The translations under genes were made by a program, and so were the position numbers. Of a stretch of DNA of 9,639 nt, positions 6,251-9,639 are shown in pieces. The stretch covers positions 1 through 9,639 of the forward strand of contig SMXP01000032.1 in assembly GCA_004356335.1 (NCBI GenBank), read 5' to 3'. Source of the stretch: Alphaproteobacteria bacterium. GTDB taxonomy: Bacteria; Pseudomonadota; Alphaproteobacteria; SMXP01. The notes beneath the pieces were generated by a model. That model was given only the letters and a program-made list of their open reading frames with translations. It did no database searches and had not been told where the DNA came from. Numbering within the stretch: the first letter of the stretch is position 1; every line of letters begins with the position of its first letter.

Positions 6251-6356
6251 CTAGAGCGTTTCCGAACTTAACAGAATCACGAAAACGCTCTAATTCCTCA
6301 TTTGGTCGCATTTTCTTAACGCGAACCGGTGTCCACTTCGCTCGAAAATGCTCTAG
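6251..6356. repeat. Alphaproteobacterial-type intergenic repeat with two hairpins
   Basis: This 106-bp unit is bounded by CTAGAGC (6251-6257) and GCTCTAG (6350-6356). Hairpin one pairs AGAGCGTTT (6253-6261) with AAACGCTCT (6283-6291). Hairpin two pairs GCATTTTC (6308-6315) with GAAAATGC (6344-6351), all perfect. The core resembles a repeat I recall from between genes in many Rhizobiales and relatives (recollection, not searched). It sits between the dipeptidase and barrel genes and may act as a transcription terminator or mRNA stabiliser for the dipeptidase. Confidence 0.75.
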
Positions 6357-6368
6357 CAATATCCGCCT

Positions 6369-7139
6369 TTATGGACTTTTGATGGGAAAATCAAAATAGG
6401 TGTCGGGGAAAGGCTCACCTATTAATGTAAAATGCCACCATTCTTCGGGGTAATGGCGAAATAGATTTCGTTCCATGTTGTTGACCAATAGCTCTCTGTT
6501 TGCCGCTGCGACACCCTTAATGTCCGTATTGAATGTGTGGCTCAATTCATCGAAACAATCATAACCCGTGCCCATATCCAACCCACCGGTTGAATACCTT
6601 ACCTCATGGGAGTCGATGCACGATCCGTACTCGGCAGACGGATCAAATGGCGATGCTTCCGTCACTGGCAATTTGACCAGGGTCACATCAACCGCCGCAC
6701 CACGCGAGTGAGACGATTGCTCGGCGATGTATCCATTTGGAATGAGATCGGCCTTCGCCACTCGAGGAAAAAATTGCCGGGCCATGTGGTCGTCGGAGCT
6801 GTCTTGCGCCCATTCGATAAATTCTGTTACGGCCCGGGCAGGACGATAACAATCGAAGACTTTGAGCGTATAGCCGACGCGCTTGATTTTTATTTGAACC
6901 TTCGCCAGTTGTTCCGCCGTATCCCTTGCCAATATGCATTCCGGCGCTTCGTAGCCGTCAACCTGGCGGCCCATGAAGTTATGCTCGCCGTAATAGCGAA
7001 TGTCTTGCAAGATTGAGGGGGCCAAATCCCTGAGATAGACAAAGTCTTCCGGCATTTCCGGCTCGGGTTCGGACTCGCAGCCGGCAAGCAGTGTCCCTAA
7101 TAATAGAGTTAAAGGCAAAAAGTGTTTAAGCATTCCCAT
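6369..7139 (-). CDS. D-alanyl-D-alanine dipeptidase, lipoprotein (M15D, VanX/DdpX-like)
   Basis: This predicted zinc dipeptidase cleaves D-Ala-D-Ala. From ATG 7139 it has 256 residues: a lipoprotein signal MGMLKHFLPLTLLLGTLLAGC with Cys21 in the lipobox, then an acidic Glu/Pro linker. The M15D signatures follow: YRPARA (98-103, its Arg matching VanX Arg71), SHSRGAAVDVTL (143-154, with zinc ligands His144 and Asp151) and EWWHF (233-237, catalytic Glu233 and zinc ligand His236). All expected catalytic residues are present, so it is probably active in the periplasm, where it would process or recycle peptidoglycan-derived dipeptide. No vanH/vanA or Dpp transport genes are near, so vancomycin resistance is not implied. 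An in-frame GTG at 7163 would add 8 residues before the signal, so ATG 7139 is preferred. It lies 52 bp after the M28-like gene, a likely operon. Confidence 0.9.
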   Translation of the reverse strand: MGMLKHFLPLTLLLGTLLAGCESEPEPEMPEDFVYLRDLAPSILQDIRYYGEHNFMGRQVDGYEAPECILARDTAEQLAKVQIKIKRVGYTLKVFDCYRPARAVTEFIEWAQDSSDDHMARQFFPRVAKADLIPNGYIAEQSSHSRGAAVDVTLVKLPVTEASPFDPSAEYGSCIDSHEVRYSTGGLDMGTGYDCFDELSHTFNTDIKGVAAANRELLVNNMERNLFRHYPEEWWHFTLIGEPFPDTYFDFPIKSP

Positions 7140-7191
7140 GGGATTCTCGTCTGGGCCGTCCACGCAGTCGATCTGTTCCGTTTATTATGGA

Positions 7192-8724
7192 TCAGTGCGA
7201 CACGTCGGTTTCCGCTTGTTTTACGGGTGGGGCGATCTCGTCCAGATCGGCGGTCATGAGTTCGCCGGTCAATTGGGCCAATAGGGCCGCTTGTTTCAGA
7301 AAGTGATCCTTGTCGAATTTATCGATGCGAGCGGCGGTGGCCCAATAGGCACTCATGTTGGAGGTTGCGCCAAAGCCGGGCAGCTTTCGTTTTAGGGCGA
7401 CTTCGCCAAGGCCGTGCCATTGTCCCTGATCGCCCCGCGGGGGAGATTGCACCAAGACTTGAGGCACGTTGTTGTCTTTGACCGCTTGGATGGCGATCTC
7501 AATGAGCTTGTCATTATCCTGGACGAAAACATTCATGGTCTCCGGCAGACCGGTGGGCATAAAATCATCGCCAATTTCGGTGAAGCCGCGTTGGCCCAAA
7601 TGTTCGATGCCGATTGAAGCAACGATCTTGGCGCTGGTTTCCGGATAAAGCCCGTACCAATCGGTCGGATGGCGACCCGGCATGAAGTGTTGCGGGTCAA
7701 GTAAGACGAGCAAGGTACGCGGCCTCAATTCTTGCGGGATCTGCGCAAAGTAGTGGACAACGCTCAAAATGCCCAACCCGCCATTATCTTGTGTGATGTT
7801 GGGGCCGTCCGTATGGGTTAGCATCAGAATGATCTCGTCATTCTCCTGACCATAATTTCTTCCGGGCAAATAACCGGCGAAGAAGTGTGGTTCGACTTCC
7901 TCGGTTTTTGCTAACAGAGTGAGGGTGGCCTCCCGGCCTTCAAGGGCTGCAGCCATCACTTTTTTGCCGGCGATGCGATCAAAGAAAATGCCCGGAACGC
8001 CTGTTGGTTCGTCGGGCAGAGGATAGGCATAAAGACCTGCGGCCCGGCCCGGGCTCATGTCGAATACGATAATGCCGCCTGCCGCCTTGCCTTTTTGAGC
8101 GACCTCATGCAGCCGGCCAAAACGCGTCACATAATAAATTTGATAAAACTGATCGAGCGTCGACTCTTCAAGAGTTTCGGGATTGGTTGCGTATTCGTAG
8201 CCGGCCGACCGGAAACGCGCCGGCATCACGGTTTCCATGGGCGGGATATCAAAGACGACAATCTTTCCTTCGATATCGGGCGGGTTGTCGCGGTCGTAAT
8301 AAACCAGTTCAGCGGTAACGCCTTGGGCATCGGTGCCACCGGAATAAGGCCAGTAGGCTGCAACCGGTATGTCTTCGCCGTCAATTTCAAGTGTCCATTG
8401 GCCGTCTTGCGGATTGTCGGAACTGTACCAACGGGTATAGCTGAAGCTATCCATGGCGATATCGACCAGGCCAAGCTGGCGAAACCCAGTCTCCAAAATG
8501 TCGTGATAATTATGCCATGACGGGCTGCCGGAGAACGTGCCGCCCATGGAATCTTTGCGCTCGTGCCAATCCTGAACTTGATCCGCCGTGGGCAAATAAT
8601 CCGCATTGATTCGAGTGAGATCAGCTTCACCTAAAGAACGATGACTTTCGGCCATCGCCGGCCCGGCCATGAATATGGCGCCGCAAAGAATAGAAACCAG
8701 CCGTGGATGGAGATTACCAGTCAT
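7192..8724 (-). CDS. Secreted M28-family-like protein with PA-type domain
   Basis: This 510-residue protein has a signal peptide likely cut after AMA (residue 25). About residues 120-275 look like a PA-type insert (KIVVFDIPP, AAGGIIVFDMSP, GVPGIFFDRIAGKKV). About 295-490 resemble the M28 metallopeptidase fold: MLTHTDGP (301-308, His304) and the DN of TQDNGGLGIL (311-320, Asp313). The Glu-Glu expected after the next strand is replaced by LLDPQHF (341-347). The later metal Asp position reads IGIEHLG (371-377), and no clear final His motif is seen. It may bind metal differently or be non-catalytic. The strong local patterns PQHFMPGRHPTDWYGLYP and MSAYWATAARIDKFD look conserved by design rather than decayed. 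GGGAG about 7 nt before ATG 8724 supports the start. The dipeptidase gene follows 52 bp downstream on the same strand. Confidence 0.75.
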   Translation of the reverse strand: MTGNLHPRLVSILCGAIFMAGPAMAESHRSLGEADLTRINADYLPTADQVQDWHERKDSMGGTFSGSPSWHNYHDILETGFRQLGLVDIAMDSFSYTRWYSSDNPQDGQWTLEIDGEDIPVAAYWPYSGGTDAQGVTAELVYYDRDNPPDIEGKIVVFDIPPMETVMPARFRSAGYEYATNPETLEESTLDQFYQIYYVTRFGRLHEVAQKGKAAGGIIVFDMSPGRAAGLYAYPLPDEPTGVPGIFFDRIAGKKVMAAALEGREATLTLLAKTEEVEPHFFAGYLPGRNYGQENDEIILMLTHTDGPNITQDNGGLGILSVVHYFAQIPQELRPRTLLVLLDPQHFMPGRHPTDWYGLYPETSAKIVASIGIEHLGQRGFTEIGDDFMPTGLPETMNVFVQDNDKLIEIAIQAVKDNNVPQVLVQSPPRGDQGQWHGLGEVALKRKLPGFGATSNMSAYWATAARIDKFDKDHFLKQAALLAQLTGELMTADLDEIAPPVKQAETDVSH

Positions 8725-8810
8725 AGCGAACTCCCGCTTTATTTCCGAGGCGAGCCTTTACGACAAAGCTCGCGTGCCAATTAACTCTCAATGTCCATAA
8801 CAAAGACAAA

Positions 8811-8829
8811 TCCGGCCAAGTCGACCGGA
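8811..8829 (-). terminator. Weak hairpin plus T-rich tail after the flavin reductase gene
   Basis: TCCGG (8811-8815) pairs with CCGGA (8825-8829) around a 9-nt loop. On the minus strand the stem starts 9 nt after the flavin reductase stop and is followed by TTTGTCTTTGTT. The stem has only 5 bp, so read-through into the M28-like gene 114 bp downstream of the stop remains possible. Confidence 0.35.
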
Positions 8830-8838
8830 CAGACGGCG

Positions 8839-9639
8839 TCAACCGCCACTGCGGAACCGTTCAAGAATCGCCTCGTCCATGTCCGATTCCTTCATCATTT
8901 GCAGATAGTGCTCATTCGTCACCCGTTTTGCGCTGGCCCGCTTGGCGATATCCTCCACTTGGGGTATTATCATTTTACGTACACCTGGCGGAATGGGCTT
9001 GATCGCCTCGAGCGCGTCGTGATCCCATTCCATGGTGGTCGGTATTTTTTCACCCATAGCGACCGCGGACGGTGGATCCTCAAGCTTGTGCATGACGAGC
9101 CGATCGGCAAATGTGTAGAAATAATCCGTTCGTCGTTCATCGCCCATGCCAATCGGCATGTTTAACGCCTTGATGCGTTCGGCGCGGCTCATCTTTTCGT
9201 GGCCCTCATCGACCACAATGGCCTCGATCTTGGCGATCACATGGCCCTGACGCGGATGCTCCAGCTCATAAATCTGATCCACGGTACATTCCATGATCTG
9301 GCCGCATTCTTCGAGGCTTGGTGGTTTGACCTTAAGGGAGGGAATCTGCGTGAATCGGGTATTGTCAAGCTCGCAAACCCCTTCATCATGGAACACCGCC
9401 GTCTCCATGAGATCCTCTAGGTAATCTGCCGGCGGACAATTAATGACGAATTCGCCGGTTGCCGCAATATTCTCATAAGTGTGAGAGGTCAGTCGAAAAC
9501 CCAAATACATCCGGGGATTCTTGTGCATCACATCATATTGCATTATGTGCGAATAGGGTGCCGCATTAACCCGGCCCTGTTTGTCCAGTGTCGTGATGAT
9601 CGTTATCAGTTTCGGGAAGATCCAAATATCCGAATACCA
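8839..9639 (-). CDS. Flavin reductase-like (FMN-binding split barrel) protein, 5' end outside window
   Basis: The minus-strand frame is open from the window edge to TGA at 8841-8839, giving 266 visible residues and no start, so the true start lies beyond 9639. The visible N-terminus reads FPKLITIITTLDKQGRVNAAPYS, the first strands of the DIM6/NTAB flavin reductase fold (PF01613-like). NPRMYLGF and TYENIAATGEFVINCP, the classic second block around the FMN phosphate, come next. GQIMECTVDQIYEL and HVIAKIEAIVVDEG fit the barrel's later strands. Such proteins bind FMN and may reduce free flavin for a partner monooxygenase or act as oxidoreductases themselves. The C-terminal extension (about the last 80 residues, charged and helical) is longer than in the minimal family. 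No partner monooxygenase is visible. A start at the internal ATG 9543 would cut off the first strands and is unlikely. Confidence 0.85.
   Translation of the reverse strand, partial: WYSDIWIFPKLITIITTLDKQGRVNAAPYSHIMQYDVMHKNPRMYLGFRLTSHTYENIAATGEFVINCPPADYLEDLMETAVFHDEGVCELDNTRFTQIPSLKVKPPSLEECGQIMECTVDQIYELEHPRQGHVIAKIEAIVVDEGHEKMSRAERIKALNMPIGMGDERRTDYFYTFADRLVMHKLEDPPSAVAMGEKIPTTMEWDHDALEAIKPIPPGVRKMIIPQVEDIAKRASAKRVTNEHYLQMMKESDMDEAILERFRSGG

Noticed and set aside
6606..7016. 136-codon plus-strand frame
   Set aside because: It is antisense to the dipeptidase, whose catalytic motifs are clear on the minus strand.
6369..7139. Vancomycin resistance vanX
   Set aside because: The enzyme family fits, but there are no vanH, vanA or vanRS genes and the protein is a lipoprotein, so a housekeeping or scavenging role is more likely.
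8095..8520. 141-codon plus-strand frame
   Set aside because: It is antisense to the M28-like gene and has no independent start signal or family motif.

Overview
The window looks like a chromosomal piece of an alphaproteobacterium with middling-to-high GC. Three things point there. The type 2 ferredoxin-NADP reductase ends in the Ser-rich, LQKKLGV-type tail I associate with alphaproteobacteria. There are two compact bactofilins. At 6251-6356 there is an intergenic repeat whose core (CTAGAGC ends, GCATTTTC/GAAAATGC arms) resembles a widespread alphaproteobacterial intergenic repeat. No genus can be named from this alone. No rRNA, tRNA, transposase, integrase, phage gene or CRISPR array was seen.

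Left part (1-1500): a secreted, probably lipid-anchored right-handed beta-helix protein runs leftwards off the window. Rightwards from almost the same point lie a possible 71-residue membrane protein and a 54-residue Flp/Tad-type pilin. No other Tad pilus genes are in view, so the pilin is an orphan here. A GC-rich hairpin follows the pilin.

Centre (1669-5116): a complete ferredoxin/flavodoxin-NADP reductase (thioredoxin-reductase-like), then a bactofilin on + with a long Pro/Ala-rich tail and a terminator-like hairpin plus T-run. Next is a small unknown gene with an extended -10 promoter, and then a hairpin-rich intergenic stretch of about 290 bp. A second bactofilin on - faces the first. 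The two bactofilin cores align without gaps over 102 residues with about 53 identities (counted by eye), so they are close paralogues in convergent orientation.

Right part (5345-9639), all on -: a PF13557-like outer-membrane beta-barrel protein, a lipoprotein D-Ala-D-Ala dipeptidase (VanX/DdpX-like, M15D), a secreted M28-like protein with a PA-type insert and an incomplete metal-ligand set, and a flavin reductase-like flavoprotein whose 5' end lies beyond the window. The M28-like gene and the dipeptidase are 52 bp apart and are likely co-transcribed. The likely theme is the cell envelope: cell-shape scaffolds, exported peptidases acting on peptides or peptidoglycan fragments, an outer-membrane channel and surface proteins. 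No clearly new defence or mobile system was found. The least explained parts are the folded intergenic region at 4304-4594 and the degenerate M28-like protein.
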